A model generated the notes under the pieces. It was given only the letters and a program-made list of their open reading frames with translations. It ran no database searches and was not told where the DNA came from. Position numbers and translations under genes: made by a program. This document shows, one piece after another, positions 48,201 through 63,200 of a DNA stretch of 64,000 bases. Positions within the stretch are counted from its first letter, which is position 1. Each line of letters begins with the position of its first letter. Source of the DNA: Punica granatum (taxonomy: Eukaryota; Streptophyta; Magnoliopsida; Myrtales; Lythraceae); contig NW_022204076.1 in assembly GCF_007655135.1 (NCBI RefSeq), positions 1 to 64,000 of the forward strand. Direction: 5' to 3'.

Positions 48201-51200
48201 AGGTGGCTCGGCGAACTTGCGGTGCTGGAAAGTAAACTCGCACGGGTTAGCAGACCCTCCAAGGTTGCAAGAGGCACGAGCGAGGTGGCTCGGCGAACTT
48301 GCGGTGCTGGAAAGTAAACTCGCACGGGTTAGCAGACCCTCCAAGGTTGCAAGAGGCACGAGCGAGGTGGCTCGGCGAACTTGCGGTGCTGGAAAGTAAA
48401 CTCGCACGGGTTAGCAGACCCTCCAAGGTTGCAAGAGGCACGAGCGAGGTGGCTCGGCGAACTTGCGGTGCTGGAAAGTAAACTCGCACGGGTTAGCAGA
48501 CCCTCCAAGGTTGCAAGAGGCACGAGCGAGGTGGCTCGGCGAACTTGCGGTGCTGGAAAGTAAACTCGCACGGGTTAGCAGACCCTCCAAGGTTGCAAGA
48601 GGCACGAGCGAGGTGGCTCGGCGAACTTGCGGTGCTGGAAAGTAAACTCGCACGGGTTAGCAGACCCTCCAAGGTTGCAAGAGGCACGAGCGAGGTGGCT
48701 CGGCGAACTTGCGGTGCTGGAAAGTAAACTCGCACGGGTTAGCAGACCCTCCAAGGTTGCAAGAGGCACGAGCGAGGTGGCTCGGCGAACTTGCGGTGCT
48801 GGAAAGTAAACTCGCACGGGTTAGCAGACCCTCCAAGGTTGCAAGAGGCACGAGCGAGGTGGCTCGGCGAACTTGCGGTGCTGGAAAGTAAACTCGCACG
48901 GGTTAGCAGACCCTCCAAGGTTGCAAGAGGCACGAGCGAGGTGGCTCGGCGAACTTGCGGTGCTGGAAAGTAAACTCGCACGGGTTAGCAGACCCTCCAA
49001 GGTTGCAAGAGGCACGAGCGAGGTGGCTCGGCGAACTTGCGGTGCTGGAAAGTAAACTCGCACGGGTTAGCAGACCCTCCAAGGTTGCAAGAGGCACGAG
49101 CGAGGTGGCTCGGCGAACTTGCGGTGCTGGAAAGTAAACTCGCACGGGTTAGCAGACCCTCCAAGGTTGCAAGAGGCACGAGCGAGGTGGCTCGGCGAAC
49201 TTGCGGTGCTGGAAAGTAAACTCGCACGGGTTAGCAGACCCTCCAAGGTTGCAAGAGGCACGAGCGAGGTGGCTCGGCGAACTTGCGGTGCTGGAAAGTA
49301 AACTCGCACGGGTTAGCAGACCCTCCAAGGTTGCAAGAGGCACGAGCGAGGTGGCTCGGCGAACTTGCGGTGCTGGAAAGTAAACTCGCACGGGTTAGCA
49401 GACCCTCCAAGGTTGCAAGAGGCACGAGCGAGGTGGCTCGGCGAACTTGCGGTGCTGGAAAGTAAACTCGCACGGGTTAGCAGACCCTCCAAGGTTGCAA
49501 GAGGCACGAGCGAGGTGGCTCGGCGAACTTGCGGTGCTGGAAAGTAAACTCGCACGGGTTAGCAGACCCTCCAAGGTTGCAAGAGGCACGAGCGAGGTGG
49601 CTCGGCGAACTTGCGGTGCTGGAAAGTAAACTCGCACGGGTTAGCAGACCCTCCAAGGTTGCAAGAGGCACGAGCGAGGTGGCTCGGCGAACTTGCGGTG
49701 CTGGAAAGTAAACTCGCACGGGTTAGCAGACCCTCCAAGGTTGCAAGAGGCACGAGCGAGGTGGCTCGGCGAACTTGCGGTGCTGGAAAGTAAACTCGCA
49801 CGGGTTAGCAGACCCTCCAAGGTTGCAAGAGGCACGAGCGAGGTGGCTCGGCGAACTTGCGGTGCTGGAAAGTAAACTCGCACGGGTTAGCAGACCCTCC
49901 AAGGTTGCAAGAGGCACGAGCGAGGTGGCTCGGCGAACTTGCGGTGCTGGAAAGTAAACTCGCACGGGTTAGCAGACCCTCCAAGGTTGCAAGAGGCACG
50001 AGCGAGGTGGCTCGGCGAACTTGCGGTGCTGGAAAGTAAACTCGCACGGGTTAGCAGACCCTCCAAGGTTGCAAGAGGCACGAGCGAGGTGGCTCGGCGA
50101 ACTTGCGGTGCTGGAAAGTAAACTCGCACGGGTTAGCAGACCCTCCAAGGTTGCAAGAGGCACGAGCGAGGTGGCTCGGCGAACTTGCGGTGCTGGAAAG
50201 TAAACTCGCACGGGTTAGCAGACCCTCCAAGGTTGCAAGAGGCACGAGCGAGGTGGCTCGGCGAACTTGCGGTGCTGGAAAGTAAACTCGCACGGGTTAG
50301 CAGACCCTCCAAGGTTGCAAGAGGCACGAGCGAGGTGGCTCGGCGAACTTGCGGTGCTGGAAAGTAAACTCGCACGGGTTAGCAGACCCTCCAAGGTTGC
50401 AAGAGGCACGAGCGAGGTGGCTCGGCGAACTTGCGGTGCTGGAAAGTAAACTCGCACGGGTTAGCAGACCCTCCAAGGTTGCAAGAGGCACGAGCGAGGT
50501 GGCTCGGCGAACTTGCGGTGCTGGAAAGTAAACTCGCACGGGTTAGCAGACCCTCCAAGGTTGCAAGAGGCACGAGCGAGGTGGCTCGGCGAACTTGCGG
50601 TGCTGGAAAGTAAACTCGCACGGGTTAGCAGACCCTCCAAGGTTGCAAGAGGCACGAGCGAGGTGGCTCGGCGAACTTGCGGTGCTGGAAAGTAAACTCG
50701 CACGGGTTAGCAGACCCTCCAAGGTTGCAAGAGGCACGAGCGAGGTGGCTCGGCGAACTTGCGGTGCTGGAAAGTAAACTCGCACGGGTTAGCAGACCCT
50801 CCAAGGTTGCAAGAGGCACGAGCGAGGTGGCTCGGCGAACTTGCGGTGCTGGAAAGTAAACTCGCACGGGTTAGCAGACCCTCCAAGGTTGCAAGAGGCA
50901 CGAGCGAGGTGGCTCGGCGAACTTGCGGTGCTGGAAAGTAAACTCGCACGGGTTAGCAGACCCTCCAAGGTTGCAAGAGGCACGAGCGAGGTGGCTCGGC
51001 GAACTTGCGGTGCTGGAAAGTAAACTCGCACGGGTTAGCAGACCCTCCAAGGTTGCAAGAGGCACGAGCGAGGTGGCTCGGCGAACTTGCGGTGCTGGAA
51101 AGTAAACTCGCACGGGTTAGCAGACCCTCCAAGGTTGCAAGAGGCACGAGCGAGGTGGCTCGGCGAACTTGCGGTGCTGGAAAGTAAACTCGCACGGGTT

Positions 51201-54200
51201 AGCAGACCCTCCAAGGTTGCAAGAGGCACGAGCGAGGTGGCTCGGCGAACTTGCGGTGCTGGAAAGTAAACTCGCACGGGTTAGCAGACCCTCCAAGGTT
51301 GCAAGAGGCACGAGCGAGGTGGCTCGGCGAACTTGCGGTGCTGGAAAGTAAACTCGCACGGGTTAGCAGACCCTCCAAGGTTGCAAGAGGCACGAGCGAG
51401 GTGGCTCGGCGAACTTGCGGTGCTGGAAAGTAAACTCGCACGGGTTAGCAGACCCTCCAAGGTTGCAAGAGGCACGAGCGAGGTGGCTCGGCGAACTTGC
51501 GGTGCTGGAAAGTAAACTCGCACGGGTTAGCAGACCCTCCAAGGTTGCAAGAGGCACGAGCGAGGTGGCTCGGCGAACTTGCGGTGCTGGAAAGTAAACT
51601 CGCACGGGTTAGCAGACCCTCCAAGGTTGCAAGAGGCACGAGCGAGGTGGCTCGGCGAACTTGCGGTGCTGGAAAGTAAACTCGCACGGGTTAGCAGACC
51701 CTCCAAGGTTGCAAGAGGCACGAGCGAGGTGGCTCGGCGAACTTGCGGTGCTGGAAAGTAAACTCGCACGGGTTAGCAGACCCTCCAAGGTTGCAAGAGG
51801 CACGAGCGAGGTGGCTCGGCGAACTTGCGGTGCTGGAAAGTAAACTCGCACGGGTTAGCAGACCCTCCAAGGTTGCAAGAGGCACGAGCGAGGTGGCTCG
51901 GCGAACTTGCGGTGCTGGAAAGTAAACTCGCACGGGTTAGCAGACCCTCCAAGGTTGCAAGAGGCACGAGCGAGGTGGCTCGGCGAACTTGCGGTGCTGG
52001 AAAGTAAACTCGCACGGGTTAGCAGACCCTCCAAGGTTGCAAGAGGCACGAGCGAGGTGGCTCGGCGAACTTGCGGTGCTGGAAAGTAAACTCGCACGGG
52101 TTAGCAGACCCTCCAAGGTTGCAAGAGGCACGAGCGAGGTGGCTCGGCGAACTTGCGGTGCTGGAAAGTAAACTCGCACGGGTTAGCAGACCCTCCAAGG
52201 TTGCAAGAGGCACGAGCGAGGTGGCTCGGCGAACTTGCGGTGCTGGAAAGTAAACTCGCACGGGTTAGCAGACCCTCCAAGGTTGCAAGAGGCACGAGCG
52301 AGGTGGCTCGGCGAACTTGCGGTGCTGGAAAGTAAACTCGCACGGGTTAGCAGACCCTCCAAGGTTGCAAGAGGCACGAGCGAGGTGGCTCGGCGAACTT
52401 GCGGTGCTGGAAAGTAAACTCGCACGGGTTAGCAGACCCTCCAAGGTTGCAAGAGGCACGAGCGAGGTGGCTCGGCGAACTTGCGGTGCTGGAAAGTAAA
52501 CTCGCACGGGTTAGCAGACCCTCCAAGGTTGCAAGAGGCACGAGCGAGGTGGCTCGGCGAACTTGCGGTGCTGGAAAGTAAACTCGCACGGGTTAGCAGA
52601 CCCTCCAAGGTTGCAAGAGGCACGAGCGAGGTGGCTCGGCGAACTTGCGGTGCTGGAAAGTAAACTCGCACGGGTTAGCAGACCCTCCAAGGTTGCAAGA
52701 GGCACGAGCGAGGTGGCTCGGCGAACTTGCGGTGCTGGAAAGTAAACTCGCACGGGTTAGCAGACCCTCCAAGGTTGCAAGAGGCACGAGCGAGGTGGCT
52801 CGGCGAACTTGCGGTGCTGGAAAGTAAACTCGCACGGGTTAGCAGACCCTCCAAGGTTGCAAGAGGCACGAGCGAGGTGGCTCGGCGAACTTGCGGTGCT
52901 GGAAAGTAAACTCGCACGGGTTAGCAGACCCTCCAAGGTTGCAAGAGGCACGAGCGAGGTGGCTCGGCGAACTTGCGGTGCTGGAAAGTAAACTCGCACG
53001 GGTTAGCAGACCCTCCAAGGTTGCAAGAGGCACGAGCGAGGTGGCTCGGCGAACTTGCGGTGCTGGAAAGTAAACTCGCACGGGTTAGCAGACCCTCCAA
53101 GGTTGCAAGAGGCACGAGCGAGGTGGCTCGGCGAACTTGCGGTGCTGGAAAGTAAACTCGCACGGGTTAGCAGACCCTCCAAGGTTGCAAGAGGCACGAG
53201 CGAGGTGGCTCGGCGAACTTGCGGTGCTGGAAAGTAAACTCGCACGGGTTAGCAGACCCTCCAAGGTTGCAAGAGGCACGAGCGAGGTGGCTCGGCGAAC
53301 TTGCGGTGCTGGAAAGTAAACTCGCACGGGTTAGCAGACCCTCCAAGGTTGCAAGAGGCACGAGCGAGGTGGCTCGGCGAACTTGCGGTGCTGGAAAGTA
53401 AACTCGCACGGGTTAGCAGACCCTCCAAGGTTGCAAGAGGCACGAGCGAGGTGGCTCGGCGAACTTGCGGTGCTGGAAAGTAAACTCGCACGGGTTAGCA
53501 GACCCTCCAAGGTTGCAAGAGGCACGAGCGAGGTGGCTCGGCGAACTTGCGGTGCTGGAAAGTAAACTCGCACGGGTTAGCAGACCCTCCAAGGTTGCAA
53601 GAGGCACGAGCGAGGTGGCTCGGCGAACTTGCGGTGCTGGAAAGTAAACTCGCACGGGTTAGCAGACCCTCCAAGGTTGCAAGAGGCACGAGCGAGGTGG
53701 CTCGGCGAACTTGCGGTGCTGGAAAGTAAACTCGCACGGGTTAGCAGACCCTCCAAGGTTGCAAGAGGCACGAGCGAGGTGGCTCGGCGAACTTGCGGTG
53801 CTGGAAAGTAAACTCGCACGGGTTAGCAGACCCTCCAAGGTTGCAAGAGGCACGAGCGAGGTGGCTCGGCGAACTTGCGGTGCTGGAAAGTAAACTCGCA
53901 CGGGTTAGCAGACCCTCCAAGGTTGCAAGAGGCACGAGCGAGGTGGCTCGGCGAACTTGCGGTGCTGGAAAGTAAACTCGCACGGGTTAGCAGACCCTCC
54001 AAGGTTGCAAGAGGCACGAGCGAGGTGGCTCGGCGAACTTGCGGTGCTGGAAAGTAAACTCGCACGGGTTAGCAGACCCTCCAAGGTTGCAAGAGGCACG
54101 AGCGAGGTGGCTCGGCGAACTTGCGGTGCTGGAAAGTAAACTCGCACGGGTTAGCAGACCCTCCAAGGTTGCAAGAGGCACGAGCGAGGTGGCTCGGCGA

Positions 54201-57200
54201 ACTTGCGGTGCTGGAAAGTAAACTCGCACGGGTTAGCAGACCCTCCAAGGTTGCAAGAGGCACGAGCGAGGTGGCTCGGCGAACTTGCGGTGCTGGAAAG
54301 TAAACTCGCACGGGTTAGCAGACCCTCCAAGGTTGCAAGAGGCACGAGCGAGGTGGCTCGGCGAACTTGCGGTGCTGGAAAGTAAACTCGCACGGGTTAG
54401 CAGACCCTCCAAGGTTGCAAGAGGCACGAGCGAGGTGGCTCGGCGAACTTGCGGTGCTGGAAAGTAAACTCGCACGGGTTAGCAGACCCTCCAAGGTTGC
54501 AAGAGGCACGAGCGAGGTGGCTCGGCGAACTTGCGGTGCTGGAAAGTAAACTCGCACGGGTTAGCAGACCCTCCAAGGTTGCAAGAGGCACGAGCGAGGT
54601 GGCTCGGCGAACTTGCGGTGCTGGAAAGTAAACTCGCACGGGTTAGCAGACCCTCCAAGGTTGCAAGAGGCACGAGCGAGGTGGCTCGGCGAACTTGCGG
54701 TGCTGGAAAGTAAACTCGCACGGGTTAGCAGACCCTCCAAGGTTGCAAGAGGCACGAGCGAGGTGGCTCGGCGAACTTGCGGTGCTGGAAAGTAAACTCG
54801 CACGGGTTAGCAGACCCTCCAAGGTTGCAAGAGGCACGAGCGAGGTGGCTCGGCGAACTTGCGGTGCTGGAAAGTAAACTCGCACGGGTTAGCAGACCCT
54901 CCAAGGTTGCAAGAGGCACGAGCGAGGTGGCTCGGCGAACTTGCGGTGCTGGAAAGTAAACTCGCACGGGTTAGCAGACCCTCCAAGGTTGCAAGAGGCA
55001 CGAGCGAGGTGGCTCGGCGAACTTGCGGTGCTGGAAAGTAAACTCGCACGGGTTAGCAGACCCTCCAAGGTTGCAAGAGGCACGAGCGAGGTGGCTCGGC
55101 GAACTTGCGGTGCTGGAAAGTAAACTCGCACGGGTTAGCAGACCCTCCAAGGTTGCAAGAGGCACGAGCGAGGTGGCTCGGCGAACTTGCGGTGCTGGAA
55201 AGTAAACTCGCACGGGTTAGCAGACCCTCCAAGGTTGCAAGAGGCACGAGCGAGGTGGCTCGGCGAACTTGCGGTGCTGGAAAGTAAACTCGCACGGGTT
55301 AGCAGACCCTCCAAGGTTGCAAGAGGCACGAGCGAGGTGGCTCGGCGAACTTGCGGTGCTGGAAAGTAAACTCGCACGGGTTAGCAGACCCTCCAAGGTT
55401 GCAAGAGGCACGAGCGAGGTGGCTCGGCGAACTTGCGGTGCTGGAAAGTAAACTCGCACGGGTTAGCAGACCCTCCAAGGTTGCAAGAGGCACGAGCGAG
55501 GTGGCTCGGCGAACTTGCGGTGCTGGAAAGTAAACTCGCACGGGTTAGCAGACCCTCCAAGGTTGCAAGAGGCACGAGCGAGGTGGCTCGGCGAACTTGC
55601 GGTGCTGGAAAGTAAACTCGCACGGGTTAGCAGACCCTCCAAGGTTGCAAGAGGCACGAGCGAGGTGGCTCGGCGAACTTGCGGTGCTGGAAAGTAAACT
55701 CGCACGGGTTAGCAGACCCTCCAAGGTTGCAAGAGGCACGAGCGAGGTGGCTCGGCGAACTTGCGGTGCTGGAAAGTAAACTCGCACGGGTTAGCAGACC
55801 CTCCAAGGTTGCAAGAGGCACGAGCGAGGTGGCTCGGCGAACTTGCGGTGCTGGAAAGTAAACTCGCACGGGTTAGCAGACCCTCCAAGGTTGCAAGAGG
55901 CACGAGCGAGGTGGCTCGGCGAACTTGCGGTGCTGGAAAGTAAACTCGCACGGGTTAGCAGACCCTCCAAGGTTGCAAGAGGCACGAGCGAGGTGGCTCG
56001 GCGAACTTGCGGTGCTGGAAAGTAAACTCGCACGGGTTAGCAGACCCTCCAAGGTTGCAAGAGGCACGAGCGAGGTGGCTCGGCGAACTTGCGGTGCTGG
56101 AAAGTAAACTCGCACGGGTTAGCAGACCCTCCAAGGTTGCAAGAGGCACGAGCGAGGTGGCTCGGCGAACTTGCGGTGCTGGAAAGTAAACTCGCACGGG
56201 TTAGCAGACCCTCCAAGGTTGCAAGAGGCACGAGCGAGGTGGCTCGGCGAACTTGCGGTGCTGGAAAGTAAACTCGCACGGGTTAGCAGACCCTCCAAGG
56301 TTGCAAGAGGCACGAGCGAGGTGGCTCGGCGAACTTGCGGTGCTGGAAAGTAAACTCGCACGGGTTAGCAGACCCTCCAAGGTTGCAAGAGGCACGAGCG
56401 AGGTGGCTCGGCGAACTTGCGGTGCTGGAAAGTAAACTCGCACGGGTTAGCAGACCCTCCAAGGTTGCAAGAGGCACGAGCGAGGTGGCTCGGCGAACTT
56501 GCGGTGCTGGAAAGTAAACTCGCACGGGTTAGCAGACCCTCCAAGGTTGCAAGAGGCACGAGCGAGGTGGCTCGGCGAACTTGCGGTGCTGGAAAGTAAA
56601 CTCGCACGGGTTAGCAGACCCTCCAAGGTTGCAAGAGGCACGAGCGAGGTGGCTCGGCGAACTTGCGGTGCTGGAAAGTAAACTCGCACGGGTTAGCAGA
56701 CCCTCCAAGGTTGCAAGAGGCACGAGCGAGGTGGCTCGGCGAACTTGCGGTGCTGGAAAGTAAACTCGCACGGGTTAGCAGACCCTCCAAGGTTGCAAGA
56801 GGCACGAGCGAGGTGGCTCGGCGAACTTGCGGTGCTGGAAAGTAAACTCGCACGGGTTAGCAGACCCTCCAAGGTTGCAAGAGGCACGAGCGAGGTGGCT
56901 CGGCGAACTTGCGGTGCTGGAAAGTAAACTCGCACGGGTTAGCAGACCCTCCAAGGTTGCAAGAGGCACGAGCGAGGTGGCTCGGCGAACTTGCGGTGCT
57001 GGAAAGTAAACTCGCACGGGTTAGCAGACCCTCCAAGGTTGCAAGAGGCACGAGCGAGGTGGCTCGGCGAACTTGCGGTGCTGGAAAGTAAACTCGCACG
57101 GGTTAGCAGACCCTCCAAGGTTGCAAGAGGCACGAGCGAGGTGGCTCGGCGAACTTGCGGTGCTGGAAAGTAAACTCGCACGGGTTAGCAGACCCTCCAA

Positions 57201-60200
57201 GGTTGCAAGAGGCACGAGCGAGGTGGCTCGGCGAACTTGCGGTGCTGGAAAGTAAACTCGCACGGGTTAGCAGACCCTCCAAGGTTGCAAGAGGCACGAG
57301 CGAGGTGGCTCGGCGAACTTGCGGTGCTGGAAAGTAAACTCGCACGGGTTAGCAGACCCTCCAAGGTTGCAAGAGGCACGAGCGAGGTGGCTCGGCGAAC
57401 TTGCGGTGCTGGAAAGTAAACTCGCACGGGTTAGCAGACCCTCCAAGGTTGCAAGAGGCACGAGCGAGGTGGCTCGGCGAACTTGCGGTGCTGGAAAGTA
57501 AACTCGCACGGGTTAGCAGACCCTCCAAGGTTGCAAGAGGCACGAGCGAGGTGGCTCGGCGAACTTGCGGTGCTGGAAAGTAAACTCGCACGGGTTAGCA
57601 GACCCTCCAAGGTTGCAAGAGGCACGAGCGAGGTGGCTCGGCGAACTTGCGGTGCTGGAAAGTAAACTCGCACGGGTTAGCAGACCCTCCAAGGTTGCAA
57701 GAGGCACGAGCGAGGTGGCTCGGCGAACTTGCGGTGCTGGAAAGTAAACTCGCACGGGTTAGCAGACCCTCCAAGGTTGCAAGAGGCACGAGCGAGGTGG
57801 CTCGGCGAACTTGCGGTGCTGGAAAGTAAACTCGCACGGGTTAGCAGACCCTCCAAGGTTGCAAGAGGCACGAGCGAGGTGGCTCGGCGAACTTGCGGTG
57901 CTGGAAAGTAAACTCGCACGGGTTAGCAGACCCTCCAAGGTTGCAAGAGGCACGAGCGAGGTGGCTCGGCGAACTTGCGGTGCTGGAAAGTAAACTCGCA
58001 CGGGTTAGCAGACCCTCCAAGGTTGCAAGAGGCACGAGCGAGGTGGCTCGGCGAACTTGCGGTGCTGGAAAGTAAACTCGCACGGGTTAGCAGACCCTCC
58101 AAGGTTGCAAGAGGCACGAGCGAGGTGGCTCGGCGAACTTGCGGTGCTGGAAAGTAAACTCGCACGGGTTAGCAGACCCTCCAAGGTTGCAAGAGGCACG
58201 AGCGAGGTGGCTCGGCGAACTTGCGGTGCTGGAAAGTAAACTCGCACGGGTTAGCAGACCCTCCAAGGTTGCAAGAGGCACGAGCGAGGTGGCTCGGCGA
58301 ACTTGCGGTGCTGGAAAGTAAACTCGCACGGGTTAGCAGACCCTCCAAGGTTGCAAGAGGCACGAGCGAGGTGGCTCGGCGAACTTGCGGTGCTGGAAAG
58401 TAAACTCGCACGGGTTAGCAGACCCTCCAAGGTTGCAAGAGGCACGAGCGAGGTGGCTCGGCGAACTTGCGGTGCTGGAAAGTAAACTCGCACGGGTTAG
58501 CAGACCCTCCAAGGTTGCAAGAGGCACGAGCGAGGTGGCTCGGCGAACTTGCGGTGCTGGAAAGTAAACTCGCACGGGTTAGCAGACCCTCCAAGGTTGC
58601 AAGAGGCACGAGCGAGGTGGCTCGGCGAACTTGCGGTGCTGGAAAGTAAACTCGCACGGGTTAGCAGACCCTCCAAGGTTGCAAGAGGCACGAGCGAGGT
58701 GGCTCGGCGAACTTGCGGTGCTGGAAAGTAAACTCGCACGGGTTAGCAGACCCTCCAAGGTTGCAAGAGGCACGAGCGAGGTGGCTCGGCGAACTTGCGG
58801 TGCTGGAAAGTAAACTCGCACGGGTTAGCAGACCCTCCAAGGTTGCAAGAGGCACGAGCGAGGTGGCTCGGCGAACTTGCGGTGCTGGAAAGTAAACTCG
58901 CACGGGTTAGCAGACCCTCCAAGGTTGCAAGAGGCACGAGCGAGGTGGCTCGGCGAACTTGCGGTGCTGGAAAGTAAACTCGCACGGGTTAGCAGACCCT
59001 CCAAGGTTGCAAGAGGCACGAGCGAGGTGGCTCGGCGAACTTGCGGTGCTGGAAAGTAAACTCGCACGGGTTAGCAGACCCTCCAAGGTTGCAAGAGGCA
59101 CGAGCGAGGTGGCTCGGCGAACTTGCGGTGCTGGAAAGTAAACTCGCACGGGTTAGCAGACCCTCCAAGGTTGCAAGAGGCACGAGCGAGGTGGCTCGGC
59201 GAACTTGCGGTGCTGGAAAGTAAACTCGCACGGGTTAGCAGACCCTCCAAGGTTGCAAGAGGCACGAGCGAGGTGGCTCGGCGAACTTGCGGTGCTGGAA
59301 AGTAAACTCGCACGGGTTAGCAGACCCTCCAAGGTTGCAAGAGGCACGAGCGAGGTGGCTCGGCGAACTTGCGGTGCTGGAAAGTAAACTCGCACGGGTT
59401 AGCAGACCCTCCAAGGTTGCAAGAGGCACGAGCGAGGTGGCTCGGCGAACTTGCGGTGCTGGAAAGTAAACTCGCACGGGTTAGCAGACCCTCCAAGGTT
59501 GCAAGAGGCACGAGCGAGGTGGCTCGGCGAACTTGCGGTGCTGGAAAGTAAACTCGCACGGGTTAGCAGACCCTCCAAGGTTGCAAGAGGCACGAGCGAG
59601 GTGGCTCGGCGAACTTGCGGTGCTGGAAAGTAAACTCGCACGGGTTAGCAGACCCTCCAAGGTTGCAAGAGGCACGAGCGAGGTGGCTCGGCGAACTTGC
59701 GGTGCTGGAAAGTAAACTCGCACGGGTTAGCAGACCCTCCAAGGTTGCAAGAGGCACGAGCGAGGTGGCTCGGCGAACTTGCGGTGCTGGAAAGTAAACT
59801 CGCACGGGTTAGCAGACCCTCCAAGGTTGCAAGAGGCACGAGCGAGGTGGCTCGGCGAACTTGCGGTGCTGGAAAGTAAACTCGCACGGGTTAGCAGACC
59901 CTCCAAGGTTGCAAGAGGCACGAGCGAGGTGGCTCGGCGAACTTGCGGTGCTGGAAAGTAAACTCGCACGGGTTAGCAGACCCTCCAAGGTTGCAAGAGG
60001 CACGAGCGAGGTGGCTCGGCGAACTTGCGGTGCTGGAAAGTAAACTCGCACGGGTTAGCAGACCCTCCAAGGTTGCAAGAGGCACGAGCGAGGTGGCTCG
60101 GCGAACTTGCGGTGCTGGAAAGTAAACTCGCACGGGTTAGCAGACCCTCCAAGGTTGCAAGAGGCACGAGCGAGGTGGCTCGGCGAACTTGCGGTGCTGG

Positions 60201-63200
60201 AAAGTAAACTCGCACGGGTTAGCAGACCCTCCAAGGTTGCAAGAGGCACGAGCGAGGTGGCTCGGCGAACTTGCGGTGCTGGAAAGTAAACTCGCACGGG
60301 TTAGCAGACCCTCCAAGGTTGCAAGAGGCACGAGCGAGGTGGCTCGGCGAACTTGCGGTGCTGGAAAGTAAACTCGCACGGGTTAGCAGACCCTCCAAGG
60401 TTGCAAGAGGCACGAGCGAGGTGGCTCGGCGAACTTGCGGTGCTGGAAAGTAAACTCGCACGGGTTAGCAGACCCTCCAAGGTTGCAAGAGGCACGAGCG
60501 AGGTGGCTCGGCGAACTTGCGGTGCTGGAAAGTAAACTCGCACGGGTTAGCAGACCCTCCAAGGTTGCAAGAGGCACGAGCGAGGTGGCTCGGCGAACTT
60601 GCGGTGCTGGAAAGTAAACTCGCACGGGTTAGCAGACCCTCCAAGGTTGCAAGAGGCACGAGCGAGGTGGCTCGGCGAACTTGCGGTGCTGGAAAGTAAA
60701 CTCGCACGGGTTAGCAGACCCTCCAAGGTTGCAAGAGGCACGAGCGAGGTGGCTCGGCGAACTTGCGGTGCTGGAAAGTAAACTCGCACGGGTTAGCAGA
60801 CCCTCCAAGGTTGCAAGAGGCACGAGCGAGGTGGCTCGGCGAACTTGCGGTGCTGGAAAGTAAACTCGCACGGGTTAGCAGACCCTCCAAGGTTGCAAGA
60901 GGCACGAGCGAGGTGGCTCGGCGAACTTGCGGTGCTGGAAAGTAAACTCGCACGGGTTAGCAGACCCTCCAAGGTTGCAAGAGGCACGAGCGAGGTGGCT
61001 CGGCGAACTTGCGGTGCTGGAAAGTAAACTCGCACGGGTTAGCAGACCCTCCAAGGTTGCAAGAGGCACGAGCGAGGTGGCTCGGCGAACTTGCGGTGCT
61101 GGAAAGTAAACTCGCACGGGTTAGCAGACCCTCCAAGGTTGCAAGAGGCACGAGCGAGGTGGCTCGGCGAACTTGCGGTGCTGGAAAGTAAACTCGCACG
61201 GGTTAGCAGACCCTCCAAGGTTGCAAGAGGCACGAGCGAGGTGGCTCGGCGAACTTGCGGTGCTGGAAAGTAAACTCGCACGGGTTAGCAGACCCTCCAA
61301 GGTTGCAAGAGGCACGAGCGAGGTGGCTCGGCGAACTTGCGGTGCTGGAAAGTAAACTCGCACGGGTTAGCAGACCCTCCAAGGTTGCAAGAGGCACGAG
61401 CGAGGTGGCTCGGCGAACTTGCGGTGCTGGAAAGTAAACTCGCACGGGTTAGCAGACCCTCCAAGGTTGCAAGAGGCACGAGCGAGGTGGCTCGGCGAAC
61501 TTGCGGTGCTGGAAAGTAAACTCGCACGGGTTAGCAGACCCTCCAAGGTTGCAAGAGGCACGAGCGAGGTGGCTCGGCGAACTTGCGGTGCTGGAAAGTA
61601 AACTCGCACGGGTTAGCAGACCCTCCAAGGTTGCAAGAGGCACGAGCGAGGTGGCTCGGCGAACTTGCGGTGCTGGAAAGTAAACTCGCACGGGTTAGCA
61701 GACCCTCCAAGGTTGCAAGAGGCACGAGCGAGGTGGCTCGGCGAACTTGCGGTGCTGGAAAGTAAACTCGCACGGGTTAGCAGACCCTCCAAGGTTGCAA
61801 GAGGCACGAGCGAGGTGGCTCGGCGAACTTGCGGTGCTGGAAAGTAAACTCGCACGGGTTAGCAGACCCTCCAAGGTTGCAAGAGGCACGAGCGAGGTGG
61901 CTCGGCGAACTTGCGGTGCTGGAAAGTAAACTCGCACGGGTTAGCAGACCCTCCAAGGTTGCAAGAGGCACGAGCGAGGTGGCTCGGCGAACTTGCGGTG
62001 CTGGAAAGTAAACTCGCACGGGTTAGCAGACCCTCCAAGGTTGCAAGAGGCACGAGCGAGGTGGCTCGGCGAACTTGCGGTGCTGGAAAGTAAACTCGCA
62101 CGGGTTAGCAGACCCTCCAAGGTTGCAAGAGGCACGAGCGAGGTGGCTCGGCGAACTTGCGGTGCTGGAAAGTAAACTCGCACGGGTTAGCAGACCCTCC
62201 AAGGTTGCAAGAGGCACGAGCGAGGTGGCTCGGCGAACTTGCGGTGCTGGAAAGTAAACTCGCACGGGTTAGCAGACCCTCCAAGGTTGCAAGAGGCACG
62301 AGCGAGGTGGCTCGGCGAACTTGCGGTGCTGGAAAGTAAACTCGCACGGGTTAGCAGACCCTCCAAGGTTGCAAGAGGCACGAGCGAGGTGGCTCGGCGA
62401 ACTTGCGGTGCTGGAAAGTAAACTCGCACGGGTTAGCAGACCCTCCAAGGTTGCAAGAGGCACGAGCGAGGTGGCTCGGCGAACTTGCGGTGCTGGAAAG
62501 TAAACTCGCACGGGTTAGCAGACCCTCCAAGGTTGCAAGAGGCACGAGCGAGGTGGCTCGGCGAACTTGCGGTGCTGGAAAGTAAACTCGCACGGGTTAG
62601 CAGACCCTCCAAGGTTGCAAGAGGCACGAGCGAGGTGGCTCGGCGAACTTGCGGTGCTGGAAAGTAAACTCGCACGGGTTAGCAGACCCTCCAAGGTTGC
62701 AAGAGGCACGAGCGAGGTGGCTCGGCGAACTTGCGGTGCTGGAAAGTAAACTCGCACGGGTTAGCAGACCCTCCAAGGTTGCAAGAGGCACGAGCGAGGT
62801 GGCTCGGCGAACTTGCGGTGCTGGAAAGTAAACTCGCACGGGTTAGCAGACCCTCCAAGGTTGCAAGAGGCACGAGCGAGGTGGCTCGGCGAACTTGCGG
62901 TGCTGGAAAGTAAACTCGCACGGGTTAGCAGACCCTCCAAGGTTGCAAGAGGCACGAGCGAGGTGGCTCGGCGAACTTGCGGTGCTGGAAAGTAAACTCG
63001 CACGGGTTAGCAGACCCTCCAAGGTTGCAAGAGGCACGAGCGAGGTGGCTCGGCGAACTTGCGGTGCTGGAAAGTAAACTCGCACGGGTTAGCAGACCCT
63101 CCAAGGTTGCAAGAGGCACGAGCGAGGTGGCTCGGCGAACTTGCGGTGCTGGAAAGTAAACTCGCACGGGTTAGCAGACCCTCCAAGGTTGCAAGAGGCA